From CAWFGW01 sp963849955 (GTDB lineage Bacteria; Bacteroidota; Bacteroidia; Cytophagales; JAAEPT01): a DNA stretch of 64,000 bases. The DNA lies in the NCBI GenBank assembly GCA_963849955.1, contig CAWKJU010000017.1:118475-182474 (forward strand). Direction: 5' to 3'. Shown here piece by piece: positions 25,186-34,400 of this stretch. A model generated the notes under the pieces. That model searched no databases. It was given only the letters and a program-made list of their open reading frames with translations, and had not been told where the DNA came from. Each line of letters opens with the position of its first letter. The first letter of the stretch is position 1. The position numbers were made by a program, and so were the translations under genes.

Positions 25186-25201
25186 AATTCCATCATTTTA
25201 A

Positions 25202-26584
25202 TTAATACCAAATTTCGCTTTCCTGTTTGTCATATTCAGGTTTTGGTGCTTTTTTCTTTTCTGGGTTCAGCAGTCGTTTGTTTTTCTGAGACTTCTTTAA
25301 AACCCTTTTTCTAAGTCGTTCTTTTGCGGCATAAGAGTTTTGCACTTTACCGCCTCGGTATGCGGCACTTGGGTGCATTCCTTTTTGAACTCTTCTAACC
25401 ACAATGTCACCGGTGTAGTTCGCAATCTCTTTATCTTTTTTGCGGATATCACGCTCCCTATGTTGAATCGTTTTTAGAAGAATGTCACCATCATAGTTGG
25501 CAATTTGTCTTCCTTTCTTTCTGGTTTCGGCTTCTTTTTTCTCCAAATCTTTGCGGAGAATGGAGCCTTCATATCCAGCCATTTCTTTTTGAGCCTCTCT
25601 TACCACCTTTTGCCGAGCGTGTAAATCTATATTTCCTTGATAATTAATTTCGGCACTTTTCTGCCGAACAACTTCTTGAAGCTTAGTAAGATCTATATCT
25701 CCTTGATAGTTAATTTCCTCTTGTTTCTGTTTTATTAATTCGTCTCTTTTGCTTAAATCAATGTCACCTTGATAATTAATTTCCTTTTGCTTTTCTTCTA
25801 GGTTCTTTTCTCTCTTGGCTAAATCGATATTTCCCTGATAGTTAATTTCTTTTTGTTTTTCTTCAAGCGCTTTTTCTTTTTTGGCCAAATCAATATTTCC
25901 TTGATAGTTAATTTCCTTTTGTTTTTCGTTTATCGCTTTTTGTCTCTTTTCTATGTCAATGTTACCCTCGTAATTCATTTGAGCATTTTTCTGGTTGTTC
26001 TCCAGTCGCTTTTTTTCTAATGCTTGAGCATCAATGTTTCCAGTGCTATTTGCATTCATTTCAGCTTCTTTAGCCATAGCTTTACCATATAGCATTTTGT
26101 AGGTTGCACCTTGTACTTCCCCTTTTTTAGCAGGTGGTGTTGCTTTGTCGGGTCCGCTTTGTTGTGCCATTCCAGCACTTAATTCTTTTGATTTGGCAAT
26201 TTTTGCTCTGTGAATGTCTTCATAACTTGGACCTCCTGATTGGGTTGTGCGACTAGGTGGCGATGCTTTATCCGGAGCTTTTTGATGGGCTTGAGCATTA
26301 TGGCGCTCTTTTTCTTTTGCTATTTTATCGCGTTGTAAATCGCCATAATTTGGACCTTTTTCATTTTTAACCGTTGAGGGTGGCGATACTTTATCTGGTG
26401 CCTTTTGTCCGCGTTGTCCAGATTTTAGTTCCTTAGACTTTTGAATTCTCCGAAAATTCATGAATTTATACTTAGGGTCCTTGGTATGCTCAGGAGCAGG
26501 TCGATCCGATTGAGACCAAGAAATTGAACTGATAGACAGTAAAAAAATAACAAGCAGAAAGGGGAGTTTTAAGAGTTGCTTCAC
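25202..26584 (-). CDS. Secreted protein with 22-residue NYxGxID repeats
   Basis: 460 residues, GTG start, signal peptide ending near SISWSQ (residue 25). Two repeat families follow. Residues about 55-165 hold three longer units with the core (A/G)PDKxxPP and Y-x-x-(L/I). Then come six exact 22-residue units with consensus INYQGNIDLAKxEKxLEEKQ-KE (about 200-330), two 26-residue variants starting MAGYEGSIL and IANYDGDIL, and a last IANYTGDIV. Each unit pairs a Y-x-G-x-I turn with a highly charged helix. The tail is very basic (RLRKRVLKKSQKNKRLLNPE). No family recognised. It has no T9SS sorting domain. The small lipoprotein gene ends 4 bases upstream. Confidence 0.75.
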   Translation of the reverse strand: MKQLLKLPFLLVIFLLSISSISWSQSDRPAPEHTKDPKYKFMNFRRIQKSKELKSGQRGQKAPDKVSPPSTVKNEKGPNYGDLQRDKIAKEKERHNAQAHQKAPDKASPPSRTTQSGGPSYEDIHRAKIAKSKELSAGMAQQSGPDKATPPAKKGEVQGATYKMLYGKAMAKEAEMNANSTGNIDAQALEKKRLENNQKNAQMNYEGNIDIEKRQKAINEKQKEINYQGNIDLAKKEKALEEKQKEINYQGNIDLAKREKNLEEKQKEINYQGDIDLSKRDELIKQKQEEINYQGDIDLTKLQEVVRQKSAEINYQGNIDLHARQKVVREAQKEMAGYEGSILRKDLEKKEAETRKKGRQIANYDGDILLKTIQHRERDIRKKDKEIANYTGDIVVRRVQKGMHPSAAYRGGKVQNSYAAKERLRKRVLKKSQKNKRLLNPEKKKAPKPEYDKQESEIWY

Positions 26585-26588
26585 ACGC

Positions 26589-26819
26589 TTATTTTTTGTT
26601 TAATTTTTTGGGTTGTTTTTTTTTGACAAGGCCATTTTCACCTTTTTTCTTTTTGCCACTTTTAGGCTCACCATCATTATTAAATGGGCTAAAATCTGCT
26701 GCTTTCGATTGACCCGTGCCAGGACAAACTGCACCAGTGTTTTTGCAAGCGACTTGCCCCAGTGAGATTAAAACTAATAGACAACTCTGTAATAATATGC
26801 TTGATAGACGATAACGCAT
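26589..26819 (-). CDS. Small Lys-rich lipoprotein
   Basis: 76 residues. An N-terminal hydrophobic stretch ends LVLISLGQVAC (possible lipobox, Cys25), followed by KNTGAVCPGTGQSKAADF and a very basic tail (GKKKKGENGLVKKKQPKKLNKK). Family not recognised. First gene of the operon with the repeat protein, ytxJ and the barrel-like gene. Confidence 0.6.
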   Translation of the reverse strand: MRYRLSSILLQSCLLVLISLGQVACKNTGAVCPGTGQSKAADFSPFNNDGEPKSGKKKKGENGLVKKKQPKKLNKK

Positions 26820-26897
26820 AAAACAAAAATAAGGAAATATATGAAGTTATGAATATACAGAACAGTTAGTTCGGCAAATCAGTTTCCTAATTAAACT

Positions 26898-28871
26898 TTA
26901 ATAATTTACTAATGCCTGAAGCTTTTCCTTAAATCGATTGATTGGGAGAAAGTCGTCTTCTAACCCTTTGGCGAAGGGAATTGGGGTATCAAGACTTCCT
27001 ACTCTACTCACTGGGGCATCTAATTTTTCAAAGAGATGTTCACTAATCCAGGCGGCAATTTCTGCAATGATGCTACCCGTTTGACAGTCTTCGCTTAACA
27101 AAATAGCTTTCCCGGTTTTTTCAACAGAGTTTTTTACAGCTTCTTGGTCCCAGGGAAGTAAGGTTTGTAGATCAATAATTTGTGCTTCAATATTTAACTC
27201 TTTGCAGACATTCAATGCCCAATGCACGCCCATACCATAGGTGATAATAGAAACCTCGTCTCCTTCTTTAGCTATTCTCGCTTTGCCAATCTCGGTTTCA
27301 TAATAGTTGTCAAATACCTCTTCATTAATAGAACGATACAACTTTTTATGCTCAAAAAACAAAACGGGGTTAGGATCTGCAATAGCTGCTGTTAACAATC
27401 CCTTTGCGGCAGATGGTGTAGAAGGATAAACAATTTTTAAACCTGGTGTATGAAAGAACCAAGCTTCCGTAGACTGTGAGTGAAATGGCCCCGCACTAAT
27501 TCCTCCACCCGAAGGCATTCGAATAACTACGTCTGCGTTTTGACCCCAGCGATAGTGAGATTTTGCCAAATTATTCACTATCTGATTAAATCCACAGGTT
27601 ACAAAGTCGGCAAATTGAATTTCAACAACTGATTTATAATTTCTAATTGCCAAACCTAGACTAGCTCCAATAATGGCTGATTCGCAAAGAGGTGTGTTTC
27701 TAACCCGGTCTTTTCCAAACTCACTTGCCAATCCTTCTGTTGCTTTAAATACCCCGCCATATTCAGCGATGTCCTGTCCCATTAACACCAGGTTAGGATA
27801 GCGATGCATACTTTGTTGCATCGCTTCACGAATGGCATCGATGTATCTTTTATTAGATGTTAAACCCGAAGGAGAGCTCACTTGCGAATCATAGGGCACA
27901 TATACATCTTTAATTTCTTCTTCTATGGTAGAGGTTGCATTGGGATAAGCAAAAGCTTCTTCCAGGGCCTCATCAATAGCTTGATCTATTTCTTCATAGA
28001 GATCCTGTATCTTGTCTTCGGTAAGAATTTTTTCTTGAAGTAAAAACTGTTCATAGTTTTCTATGGGGTCTTTTTTAGCCCATTCGGCAAATAATTCTTT
28101 TGGCACATAATCCGTTCCCGATGATTCTTCATGGCCGCGCATTCTAAAAGTTACTGCTTCAATTAATACTGGTTTAGGGCTTCTGCGCATGCTTGAGGCC
28201 ACTTTTTGAATGGTGCTATAGACCTCTAAAATGTTGTTGCCATCTATTTTATAAGTTTCAATGCCGTAAGCGGGCCCCTTTTCAGTAAAGCTACCAATCC
28301 GGTATTGTTCATCTGTAGGGGTTGAAATGCTATACCCGTTATTTTCTAATAAAAAAATTACAGGCAGTTGCCAGACAGCTGCCACGTTAAGTGCTTCATG
28401 AAAATCGCCTTCACTACTCCCCCCTTCACCTGTGATGGCAAGGACTACTTTTTTATCTTCTGATAATTTTTCAGCAAGAGAAATACCATTTGCCACGGTA
28501 AGCTGTGGGCCGAGATGAGAAATCATTCCCACGATGTGGTGTTCTTTAGAGCCAAAGTGAAATGAGCGGTCACGTCCTTTGGTGAATCCCTCGCGTTTCC
28601 CCAAAAACTGGGCAAATAGTCGATTTAAAGGCACATTTCGCGAAGTGAAAATACCTAAATTTCGATGGGCGGGTAAAATGAATTCATTGGTTTCCAATGC
28701 CATGGCAGCGCCAATAGACACTGCTTCCTGTCCAATACCCGAAAACCATTTGGAAATCTTGCCTTGACGAAGAAGGATAAGCATTTTTTGTTCAATCAAA
28801 CGAGAACGCAGCAGTTGAGTGTACAACTCTACTAGTAGTTTGTTTGAATAGTTTTTTTTATTGAAATTCAT
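26898..28871 (-). CDS. Fused 2-oxoacid dehydrogenase E1 component, alpha and beta subunits
   Basis: TPP-dependent decarboxylation of a 2-oxoacid (branched-chain 2-oxoacids or pyruvate) and transfer to the lipoyl E2. 657 residues. The alpha part (1-320) carries ITGEGGSSEGDFHEALN and FLLENNGYSIST, the TPP/Mg2+ site. The beta part (about 340-657) begins KRYIDAIREAMQQSMHRYPN and has LMGQDIAEYGGVFKAT and MPSGGGISAGPFHSQS. Single-chain alpha/beta fusions are common in Bacteroidota. Substrate cannot be fixed by eye; branched-chain is my preference. lipA in the window supplies its cofactor. Promoter at 28889-28918. Confidence 0.93.
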   Translation of the reverse strand: MNFNKKNYSNKLLVELYTQLLRSRLIEQKMLILLRQGKISKWFSGIGQEAVSIGAAMALETNEFILPAHRNLGIFTSRNVPLNRLFAQFLGKREGFTKGRDRSFHFGSKEHHIVGMISHLGPQLTVANGISLAEKLSEDKKVVLAITGEGGSSEGDFHEALNVAAVWQLPVIFLLENNGYSISTPTDEQYRIGSFTEKGPAYGIETYKIDGNNILEVYSTIQKVASSMRRSPKPVLIEAVTFRMRGHEESSGTDYVPKELFAEWAKKDPIENYEQFLLQEKILTEDKIQDLYEEIDQAIDEALEEAFAYPNATSTIEEEIKDVYVPYDSQVSSPSGLTSNKRYIDAIREAMQQSMHRYPNLVLMGQDIAEYGGVFKATEGLASEFGKDRVRNTPLCESAIIGASLGLAIRNYKSVVEIQFADFVTCGFNQIVNNLAKSHYRWGQNADVVIRMPSGGGISAGPFHSQSTEAWFFHTPGLKIVYPSTPSAAKGLLTAAIADPNPVLFFEHKKLYRSINEEVFDNYYETEIGKARIAKEGDEVSIITYGMGVHWALNVCKELNIEAQIIDLQTLLPWDQEAVKNSVEKTGKAILLSEDCQTGSIIAEIAAWISEHLFEKLDAPVSRVGSLDTPIPFAKGLEDDFLPINRFKEKLQALVNY

Positions 28872-28888
28872 CGCACGATTTGAGCAAA

Positions 28889-28918
28889 CAAAATTACAGT
28901 ATTCGTAGTTACTGCAAA
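28889..28918 (-). promoter_or_regulatory. Bacteroidota-type promoter of the E1 dehydrogenase gene
   Basis: Minus strand TTTG, 18 bases, TAATTTTG. The -7 box is 17 bases upstream of the ATG at 28871. Confidence 0.5.
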
Positions 28919-28948
28919 ATTAGCTCTTCAATTAATTCCCTAAGGTAA

Positions 28949-30187
28949 GTGATTAAATACGAAAAGTTTCAGTTAGACAATGGCTTAACAGTTATTGCAC
29001 ACGAAGATTATACTACTCCCATGGCGGTGTTGAACTTGATGTACGATGTTGGTTCACGCGATGAAAATGCAGATAAAACTGGTTTTGCGCACCTTTTCGA
29101 GCATTTGATGTTTGGTGGTTCGGTAAACATTGAGGAGTTTGACGAAGAATTACAAGTAGCTGGAGGTGAAAATAATGCTTACACTTCGCCCGATGTTACC
29201 AACTATTATATAACCATTCCTGCCGACAATGTGGAAACTGCTTTTTGGGCAGAATCTGATCGTATGTTGAGTCTTTCCTTTAACCCCGAAGTGTTGGAGG
29301 TGCAAAGAAAAGTTGTTATTGAGGAATTTAAGCAAGTTTATCTCAACAAACCTTACGGTGACATCTGGCTTGAGCTGCGGCAGTTGGCTTATACTACACA
29401 CCCTTATCGCTGGCCGACCATTGGAAAGGAAATTAGCCACATCGAAAAAGCTGAAATGGCTGATGTCAAAGATTTTTTTCAAACCCACTATTTGCCTAAC
29501 AATGCAGTGCTGGTTATTGGTGGACCAGTAAAAACAAGTGAAACAAAACGATTAGCCGAAAAGTGGTTTGGCTCTATTCCTTCCCAACCAAAAGAAAAAA
29601 GAAATTTACCTAAAGAACCTCGTCAAACAGAAAAACGCACCAAAACTCTTGAGCGCAAAGTACCTATTGATGCTATTTACAAAGCGTATCACATGTGTGA
29701 TCGATTGCATGAAGATTTCTTTGCCTCAGACATTTTAGCGGACGTACTAGGGCGGGATAAATCATCGCGCTTGCACCAACGTTTGGTCGAGGAAAAACGA
29801 ATGATGGGTTCTGTCTCTACTTACATTACTGGATCAAGTGATGCAGGCTTGTTGGTGATCAGCGGCAAACTGCGAAAGGGATTTACGTTTGAGCAAGTCG
29901 AAGCGGAGATTAATGAGGTAGTTACGGATTTAGTTGAAAATGGGGTGTCAGATGAGGAGTTGTTTAAATTGAGAAATCAGGCAGAAACAGGACATTTATA
30001 CGAACAACTAGAACTGCTAGAGCGTTGTATGTCGTTAGCTAATGCCACTATTTTAGGCGATACGGATTTAGCCAATAGTGAATTAGAAGACATGACAAAA
30101 GTGACTAAAGAACAACTTGCTCGCGTAGCGAAGGAAGTGTTAAGAGAAGAAAACAGTAACGTAATTTATTACAAAGCCATAAAATAA
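28949..30187 (+). CDS. M16-family zinc metallopeptidase
   Basis: 412 residues, GTG start with TAAGG 5 bases before it. The inverted zinc motif HLFEH is seen in FAHLFEHLMFGGS, with the downstream Glu in VVIEEFKQ. One complete pitrilysin-type pair of domains is present, as in processing-peptidase-like bacterial members. No signal peptide, so probably cytoplasmic or used on peptides; target unknown. It overlaps ispF by one base (TAATG), an operon with ispF and an ABC ATPase. Confidence 0.9.
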   Translation: MIKYEKFQLDNGLTVIAHEDYTTPMAVLNLMYDVGSRDENADKTGFAHLFEHLMFGGSVNIEEFDEELQVAGGENNAYTSPDVTNYYITIPADNVETAFWAESDRMLSLSFNPEVLEVQRKVVIEEFKQVYLNKPYGDIWLELRQLAYTTHPYRWPTIGKEISHIEKAEMADVKDFFQTHYLPNNAVLVIGGPVKTSETKRLAEKWFGSIPSQPKEKRNLPKEPRQTEKRTKTLERKVPIDAIYKAYHMCDRLHEDFFASDILADVLGRDKSSRLHQRLVEEKRMMGSVSTYITGSSDAGLLVISGKLRKGFTFEQVEAEINEVVTDLVENGVSDEELFKLRNQAETGHLYEQLELLERCMSLANATILGDTDLANSELEDMTKVTKEQLARVAKEVLREENSNVIYYKAIK

Positions 30188-30666
30188 TGAATATACGAGT
30201 AGGGTTTGGATATGATGTACACCAGTTGCAAGAAGGATATGACTTTTGGTTAGGAGGTATTAAATTAGAGCACACCAAAGGAGCTGTGGGACACTCCGAT
30301 GCGGATGTGCTAATTCATGTGATTTGTGATGCTTTATTGGGTGCTGCCAATATGCGTGATATCGGTTTTCATTTTTCAGACAAAGACCCTCAATATAAAG
30401 GCATAGATAGTAAAATATTATTACGCGATGTCATGAAATTGATTCGTAAAGAAGGTTATGAAATAGGTAATATCGATACAACTGTTTGTTTACAACTTCC
30501 AAAAGTTAACCCTTCTATTCCTGCCATAAAAACATGTTTAGCTGAGGTAATGGGTATTTCAGAAGGTCAGGTGTCAATCAAAGCTACTACCACAGAACAA
30601 CTGGGCTTTGTTGGTCGTGAAGAAGGGGTTTCGGCTTATGCAACTGTGTTGATTCAGAAGGACTAA
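30187..30666 (+). CDS. ispF: 2-C-methyl-D-erythritol 2,4-cyclodiphosphate synthase
   Basis: Fifth step of the MEP isoprenoid pathway. 159 residues, normal. The metal site DVHQL is near the N-terminus (Asp-x-His), and GHSDADVLIHVICDALLGAA is the signature. TTTEQLGFVGREEGVSA closes the CDP-binding region. The start is coupled to the M16 peptidase stop. Confidence 0.96.
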   Translation: MNIRVGFGYDVHQLQEGYDFWLGGIKLEHTKGAVGHSDADVLIHVICDALLGAANMRDIGFHFSDKDPQYKGIDSKILLRDVMKLIRKEGYEIGNIDTTVCLQLPKVNPSIPAIKTCLAEVMGISEGQVSIKATTTEQLGFVGREEGVSAYATVLIQKD

Positions 30667-30682
30667 ATCATTTTGAGGCTTT

Positions 30683-31915
30683 ATGGAGAAAAATCAACAT
30701 ACCCTTCTCTATCTTTCTTCAAAAGAAAACAAGCAAGCAATCATTGCCCAACTCGAAAAAGGCGCATTGCTAAAAAACGATGTTGTAACCCGAGAGATGA
30801 AAGGAGCTATATATTCTGCTCTTACCCTCAAAATTTTTTTGGATGAAGAATACCGACACGATCGGTTTGATTTAACGAAACACCTGAACCGAACGTTGGC
30901 CTCACTTTCTGAAGGAGAACAGAAAAAAGTATTGCTTGAACACCTGATTTCTACCAAACCTGACTATTTAATCGTAGATAATATTTTTGATAGCCTGGAT
31001 CATCAATCGCAACAGGCAATTCAAGAAAGACTTACCCAATTGAGTCATCAGTTATTAATCATTCAATTGGCAAGTCGATCGACTGATTTTTTGCCCTTTA
31101 TCACAGACAAGAAGGTGGTTAAAGACGGTATGATATTGCCCTTTGAAAAACCAGAAACTCACAAGCAAACGAAGTTACAGGGAGCTGTTCCGCCTTCATT
31201 TGCACCAGTTGAGGCATTAAAAAACCCATTGGTAGCATTAAATAAAGTTTCAGTCTCTTTTGGGAAGAAAAAGGTATTGAATGACATTTCATTTAAAATT
31301 AATTGTGGGGAATTTTGGCAATTAGTAGGTGCAAATGGCTCGGGAAAAAGTACGCTGCTCTCCATGATTATTGGTGATAACCCCAAAGGCTATGGTCAGG
31401 ATTTATTTTTATTTGGGCGAAAAAAGGGAACAGGAGAAAGTGTTTGGGAAGTGAAAAAGCAAATTGGATATTTCACCAACTCCATGGTTCAAAATTTCAA
31501 CACAAGAGATACTATTGAAAACATGGTAATTTCGGGATTTTTTGACTCCGTGGGGCTTTACACCAAGCCGACTAATCGTCATCGTAAGCTCGCTCGTGAA
31601 TGGTTGGATTTGATAGGGCTTATTGATCAATACAGCGTGCCTTTTTCTTCGCTTTCACTAGGTAATCAACGTTTGATATTGGTTGTGCGAGCTATGGTCA
31701 AGTACCCCCCATTGCTAATTTTAGATGAGCCTACAGCAGGTTTAGATGATGACGATGTGCAATTGTTTGTCAACTTGATAAATACAATCGCTGCTGAAAA
31801 AAAATCAGCAATTATATATGTGTCACACAGGGAAGAAAAAAACTTAACACCGGATTTTATTTTTAAACTTTCTCCAAAGGGAAATAATGGCTCTGAAGGT
31901 CATCTGGTAAGTTAG
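30683..31915 (+). CDS. ABC ATPase with one intact and one degenerate nucleotide-binding domain
   Basis: 410 residues, ModF-like layout. The C-terminal domain (about 185-400) is complete: P-loop GANGSGKST, a signature-like SSLSLGNQRL, LLILDEPTAGLDDDD and a switch His (VSHREE). The N-terminal part (1-160) has a signature (LASLSEGEQKKVLLEHL) and a Walker B-like block (PDYLIVDNIFDSLD) but no Walker A, so it can make only half of a nucleotide site. No membrane domain or permease is near, so a soluble regulatory or translation-type role is as likely as transport. It is 16 bases after ispF. Confidence 0.82.
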   Translation: MEKNQHTLLYLSSKENKQAIIAQLEKGALLKNDVVTREMKGAIYSALTLKIFLDEEYRHDRFDLTKHLNRTLASLSEGEQKKVLLEHLISTKPDYLIVDNIFDSLDHQSQQAIQERLTQLSHQLLIIQLASRSTDFLPFITDKKVVKDGMILPFEKPETHKQTKLQGAVPPSFAPVEALKNPLVALNKVSVSFGKKKVLNDISFKINCGEFWQLVGANGSGKSTLLSMIIGDNPKGYGQDLFLFGRKKGTGESVWEVKKQIGYFTNSMVQNFNTRDTIENMVISGFFDSVGLYTKPTNRHRKLAREWLDLIGLIDQYSVPFSSLSLGNQRLILVVRAMVKYPPLLILDEPTAGLDDDDVQLFVNLINTIAAEKKSAIIYVSHREEKNLTPDFIFKLSPKGNNGSEGHLVS

Positions 31916-31917
31916 TG

Positions 31918-32547
31918 TTATCGAATATTTCCGTGATCTCTCACCCAACGTTCCGCACGATCTTTATCTTTTTTGTCTTTAAAGTCAGCCTTAACTTTTT
32001 TGAGTTGTTTTTTAACTTCAAAGTCAGGCTCTTTTTTTTCTATGTTGTAATACTCTAAACCTAATTCGTCTAACAAAAAATTACCTTCTGAATTAACATT
32101 AATGCGTATTTTTGTGACAGCATTAACTTGAAAAGCTGAATTAATCGGGCTAATCGCTAATGCAAACGATTGATACCTTCCAGCGCTTGAGTTAAAATTT
32201 GCAGAGCTACTTTTAGTCCATTGTTCTTGTCCCTGTTGGTCAAGTGAACAAAAATAAAAGTTCAAAGTAATGGCAGTGTTATTTTTTAAATAAAAATTTA
32301 CTGCATAGACCGTTTTTAAATTTATTGCAGATGCTACTCCTTCTTTATTAGTTAACAAATAATCGAGGGTTTTACATGAATTAATGGTTTCTTCAGTGAT
32401 TGGTGAGCACATCATTAACAGCGATTTGCTGGCTGTATCTTGATACACTTCTGAGGTGAGTTGCGTACTACAATCTTCATTTGCGGTGAATGTAAAAGAT
32501 GCTAGGAAGAGCAGTGATAAAAATAAAATTAAGGCTTGTTTTTTCAT
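31918..32547 (-). CDS. Exported protein of unknown function with charged C-terminus
   Basis: About 209 residues from the ATG at 32547 (the TTG at 32556 only adds three residues). Signal peptide MKKQALILFLSLLFLASFTF. The mature part carries four or five Cys (DCSTQ, MCSPI, SCKTL, FCSLD) and a beta-rich core, AVNFYLKNNTAITLNFYFCS, resembling a carbohydrate-binding-type jellyroll. The C-terminal 50 residues are dense in Lys/Asp/Glu (KKQLKKVKADFKDKKDKDRA). No family recognised. Convergent with the ABC gene, 2 bases apart. Confidence 0.55.
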   Translation of the reverse strand: MKKQALILFLSLLFLASFTFTANEDCSTQLTSEVYQDTASKSLLMMCSPITEETINSCKTLDYLLTNKEGVASAINLKTVYAVNFYLKNNTAITLNFYFCSLDQQGQEQWTKSSSANFNSSAGRYQSFALAISPINSAFQVNAVTKIRINVNSEGNFLLDELGLEYYNIEKKEPDFEVKKQLKKVKADFKDKKDKDRAERWVRDHGNIR

Positions 32548-32709
32548 AATGTACAAATAAAGGGTTTCTTTAGTAGAAGAAATACACTTATTTTAGTTTT
32601 TAAACAAAGTTACTGAGCTGTTTGTTTTCAGTTTTTACTACAGGCTTTCTTTTCCACAAACCTTTTTTGCCTTGCACAATTTTTAGCATCTTCGTATAAA
32701 CCATCTTAG

Positions 32710-34254
32710 ATGTCTGTTTTAAAGCCACATATCTTTTGCTTTTTTCTTTTGCTTTTTGGCTACAACATTACCCAAGCCCAGTTGGGTAGAGCAATTTTTC
32801 AAGATAATTTTGAACATTCAAATCAAGGCTGGCCCCTTGAAAATTCAGAAGCAATAACAACTCACATAGAGCATGGTAGGTATGTGTTAGATAAAAAAAC
32901 GACACAAGGAGCTCAGCTGATTTGGAATACCGGTATAAGCATCAATAATTATGAAGATTATGTTGTGGAAACACACATGAAACACCTCACTGGGAACCCC
33001 GATTATGGTTATGGTATCACTTGGGGTGGGGCTGATGGTCGCAATTATTTCGCTTTTACAGTAAGTGCCAAAGGTAGTTTTGCTATTTATAAATTTGAAG
33101 AAGGAGCTTTTTTTGACTTGAAAGAAAACACATTTTTAGAAGATTATGTTCGACCTAGTGGTAGTTGGAATCATTTGAAATTGCTTAAATCGGGTAATAC
33201 CATCTCGTTTTATGTGAACAACCAACAAGTTTTTACAATGCCTTTTGAAGGAGAAATGGGACCAAAAACGGGACTCGTGTTAAACATGGATATGAAAGTA
33301 TTAGTGGACGATTACAGCGTCACCTTACCTGCTGGTACGGCAACGGCCAATTCAACCCTTGAGTTAGTATGGCTGAACCCAACGCATACTATGACGACTA
33401 CAGATAAAAATCAGTTGCATATTGAAGTAGGCGTGCGCTCTTCTGAATTGCTACACCACGTATCTTTGTATCATAATCATGTGTTAGTTTCAAAAAATGA
33501 AGGATTTGAACTAGTAAGAGGAGAGACAGATTTGGATGAAATTATTACAGAAAATGTAAACTTAAGGCCTGGCGTTAATGAAATTAAAGTTGTAGTAGAA
33601 GATGTGCGCGGCCATCAACTGGAAGAAACACATGTGGTCAAACTTGTTGATGATAACAAAGAGGAGCGTAAAGATTTAGCCCTATTATTTGTAACCGATG
33701 AATATGAACATTGGATGGATCTTATTAATCCCATCAACGATGGACAAATACTGGCTGCAGAATTAGAAAAATATTATGGATTTGAGGTGGAGGTAGTTAA
33801 AAATGCTAACATTTCAGAAGTTATGATTAAGTTAAAAGAATATGCAAAGGCAACATATAACGCACAAGACCAATTATTAATCTTTTTTGCTGGACATGGG
33901 AAATATGACGAAGCTTTTGGGGAAGGTTATGTGGTGTGCTCAAATTCTTTGCGTGAAGACGCTGGCAATACCACACACATATCACATTCCAATTTGCAAA
34001 CGGTTGTTAACAACATACCATGTGAACATGTGTTTTTGATGATGGATGTTTGTTTTGGTGGTACCTTTGACAAAAAATTAGCTAACCGATCCTCCCATCG
34101 GGGTGATGGAGATGTGTATGATGAGCTTTCACGTAAGCAGTACATTGATCATAAATTACAATACGATACCCGACTATATTTAACAAGTGGCGGTAAAGAA
34201 TATGTACCCGATGGCCGCCAGGTTATCACTCACCATTTATGCGAAAAATATTAG
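32710..34254 (+). CDS. Caspase-family (C14) protease with N-terminal jellyroll; C-terminus frameshifted
   Basis: 514 residues as read. Signal peptide (cleavage near QAQ, residue 23), then a LamG/DUF1080-like jellyroll (about 30-205), an Ig-like linker (215-315, LELVWLNPTHTMTTTDKNQL) and a caspase domain. The catalytic dyad is present: His in IFFAGHGKYD and Cys in LMMDVCFGGTFD. The reading frame ends VPDGRQVITHHLCEKY, whereas the +2 frame continues PGYHSPFMRKILEALRSHGG to a stop at 34400. One missing C in CGCC(C)AGG near 34217 explains this; the repaired protein would have 563 residues. So either a fresh pseudogene, a sequence error, or a truncated but active form. Secreted bacterial metacaspase-like proteins are known; the substrate is unknown. 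Confidence 0.82.
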   Translation: MSVLKPHIFCFFLLLFGYNITQAQLGRAIFQDNFEHSNQGWPLENSEAITTHIEHGRYVLDKKTTQGAQLIWNTGISINNYEDYVVETHMKHLTGNPDYGYGITWGGADGRNYFAFTVSAKGSFAIYKFEEGAFFDLKENTFLEDYVRPSGSWNHLKLLKSGNTISFYVNNQQVFTMPFEGEMGPKTGLVLNMDMKVLVDDYSVTLPAGTATANSTLELVWLNPTHTMTTTDKNQLHIEVGVRSSELLHHVSLYHNHVLVSKNEGFELVRGETDLDEIITENVNLRPGVNEIKVVVEDVRGHQLEETHVVKLVDDNKEERKDLALLFVTDEYEHWMDLINPINDGQILAAELEKYYGFEVEVVKNANISEVMIKLKEYAKATYNAQDQLLIFFAGHGKYDEAFGEGYVVCSNSLREDAGNTTHISHSNLQTVVNNIPCEHVFLMMDVCFGGTFDKKLANRSSHRGDGDVYDELSRKQYIDHKLQYDTRLYLTSGGKEYVPDGRQVITHHLCEKY

Positions 34255-34400
34255 AAGCCCTTCGTTCGCATGGAGGCGAAGATAAAATTCTTACCTTTAG
34301 CGAAATTTTACATTATCTGGAGCGGGTTCAACCTGAGCCTCGTTGGGGAGAGTTTGGAGACAATGAGCCAGGTAGTGATTTCATGTTTATAATTAAGTAG
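34216..34400 (+). pseudogene. Out-of-frame 3' end of the caspase gene
   Basis: In the frame shifted by one base the DNA encodes GYHSPFMRKILEALRSHGG, then TFSEILHYLERVQPEPRWGE and DNEPGSDFMFIIK, the usual end of secreted Bacteroidota caspases. The tail has no stop until TAG at 34398-34400, which overlaps the next gene's GTG. Confidence 0.7.

Noticed and set aside
25202..26584. DNA tandem repeat or CRISPR-like array
   Set aside because: The periodicity is at protein level (22 codons) with silent variation between units; one continuous ORF with signal peptide.
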